A stretch of 64,000 nt of DNA from the NCBI GenBank assembly GCA_022571985.1, contig JACZWU010000007.1:89986-153985 (forward strand), read 5' to 3'. The notes beneath the pieces are model-generated. The model had not been told where the DNA came from. It saw only the letters and a list, made by a program, of their open reading frames with translations, and did no database searches. Both the position numbers and the translations under genes were made by a program. Source of the DNA: Candidatus Zixiibacteriota bacterium (GTDB taxonomy: Bacteria; Zixibacteria; MSB-5A5; GN15; FEB-12). Position 1 is the stretch's first letter; every line of letters begins with the position of its first letter. Positions 63,148-64,000 of the stretch are shown piece by piece.

Positions 63148-64000
63148 ATGGAGTCGAAAGCGATGAATATATTTGACAGCCTGATACCAGCAACTAATGG
63201 GACTGCATCTATGAAGGGGGCTTCGCTTTCGATTGAGCCCGAAAATCTTGAGTTTGCATCTTTAATGGGGCATTCAATGCAAGTTCAGGAAGGCGAGCTC
63301 ATTTCAAAACTTCCAAATCAGGAGAATTTGAATTTTTTCGTAGATGGTGCTGACGACGCTGACAACGCGGTTCAAGTTTTCGCTGGGAACAAAGAACGAA
63401 TATTCACAGGAATGGAGAATAACGATCTCCCTGCCGGTAATGTGCGTTCGAATAAATTTGCACAATTGACAGCAGAAACCGAGTTACTGCTCTTTCCGAC
63501 TAAAAACAAACTCTTTGTTGGTAATGTGCGTTCGAACGAATTTGCACAATTGACAGCAGATACCGAGTTATTGCTCTTTCCGACGGAAAATAAGGAGATG
63601 CCTCTGGTCAATTTTAGTCAGGAAGAAGATTCAGAAATAGTTGAAAATCTACTGCAATCAAAGTCCGGAGATAAGAAACAGGCCATTGCAATAAAGGTCG
63701 ATGATAGCGTGAAGCTGTCAACTCCTAAAACGGTTCTCAACCAATCGCGGTCAGAGCTTCTGCCGGGATTGTCCGATGTTGATTTTCAGAAAGACCCGCA
63801 CAGGCAGCTTACCGCATATTTAAAGAATCTCAACGCCAAAGAAGTACTGATAACAGATAAGCTACAGCCTGAGAAAACAGGAACTGAATCAGTTGTCCCG
63901 CTTTTAGAGAGTGATCAGATGCAAAGTTTTGTACGCTCAAATATTAAAAGAGGAAGTGTTGAAAATCGGGGTACTGTATCAAATGTTAATGAAAGCGTAC
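63148..64000 (+). CDS. Flagellar hook-length control protein FliK-like, N-terminal part
   Basis: The frame is open from the ATG at 63148 (GGAG 7 bases upstream) to the window edge, at least 284 residues; an ATG at 63163 is an alternative start. No catalytic motif is expected. The sequence is low in Cys and rich in Asn, Ser, Leu and Glu, as in the long N-terminal part of FliK, which measures hook length in the flagellar export system. The call rests mainly on position after motE, where fliK or fliJ usually comes. Residues 97-152 contain a 28-residue tandem duplication (63436-63603). Confidence 0.5.
   Translation, partial: MESKAMNIFDSLIPATNGTASMKGASLSIEPENLEFASLMGHSMQVQEGELISKLPNQENLNFFVDGADDADNAVQVFAGNKERIFTGMENNDLPAGNVRSNKFAQLTAETELLLFPTKNKLFVGNVRSNEFAQLTADTELLLFPTENKEMPLVNFSQEEDSEIVENLLQSKSGDKKQAIAIKVDDSVKLSTPKTVLNQSRSELLPGLSDVDFQKDPHRQLTAYLKNLNAKEVLITDKLQPEKTGTESVVPLLESDQMQSFVRSNIKRGSVENRGTVSNVNESV
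63436..63603 (+). repeat. Two 84-base tandem repeats within the fliK-like gene
   Basis: Units 63436-63519 and 63520-63603 both encode GNVRSN-x-FAQLTA-x-TELLLFPT plus 6 less conserved residues. The first 69 bases differ at only about four positions, so the duplication is recent. The period is a multiple of three and keeps the frame. Confidence 0.9.

Noticed and set aside
1-64000. tRNA genes, rRNA genes and CRISPR arrays
   Set aside because: I read the intergenic regions and saw no cloverleaf-like unit, no rRNA wording and no regularly spaced direct repeats. Small RNAs may be missed by eye.

Overview
The window reads as a chromosome segment of a Gram-negative, LPS-making, flagellated bacterium. 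LPS synthesis is shown by lpxB, waaA and lpxK. Flagella are suggested by a motE-like gene and a fliK-like gene at the right edge. The dockerin-type calcium repeats, thrombospondin type 3 repeats, lamin-tail and FlgD-like modules, and PorV/PorQ-like barrels are typical of the FCB side of the tree. Candidatus Zixibacteria or a close relative is my best guess, but this is inferred from gene style and was not tested. Coding density is high, many genes overlap by 1-8 bases, and TTG and GTG starts are common. I saw no rRNA, tRNA, CRISPR array, transposase or prophage.

Layout. 1-6052: tightly overlapping lpxB(partial)-waaA-lpxK-nadB-guaA. 6224-11561: an alpha/beta hydrolase, a polyprenyl diphosphate synthase behind a consensus sigma-70 promoter, a von Willebrand A membrane protein and a lysine-6-dehydrogenase-like enzyme. 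11591-15622 (minus): four tandem GspG-like pseudopilins. 15776-17511: an iron-sulfur module (IscA, DUF2480-like, ferredoxin) facing an Rrf2 regulator. 17618-20874: pdxS and pdxT, split by an AT-rich TcmP/three-Cys-motif gene pair. 20912-28659: lipA, ispH, ccmF, a Rieske protein, an O-methyltransferase, an ArsC-like protein and ETF-quinone oxidoreductase.

28673-42334: a periplasmic PPIase, an M23 peptidase, rhomboid, an IscU-like protein, a serine hydrolase with TSP3 and dockerin modules, a malic enzyme-PTA fusion, mreB and two unknown lipoproteins. 42589-51493: rnr, an NtrC-like activator, an envelope trio (barrel, lamin-tail plus FlgD-like protein, PorV-like barrel) and dgt. 51507-57012: a lipoprotein, an RNase H-like protein, holA, and an ECF sigma/anti-sigma/PspC/toastrack envelope-stress block. 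57108-64000: cmk, plsC, rpsA with unusual charged tails, mtaB, then the start of a flagellar gene string (motE, fliK-like) behind a probable sigma-54 promoter.

Themes. Iron-sulfur supply (IscA, ferredoxin, the IscU-like protein) sits with several Fe-S consumers (LipA, IspH, MtaB, Rieske, ETF-QO). Envelope building and export is the largest theme. The parts most worth a second look are the four pseudopilins, the TcmP pair inside pdxST, the NtrC-linked envelope trio, the IscU-like protein lacking its third cysteine, and the sigma-54 promoter with a 20-residue leader ORF before motE.
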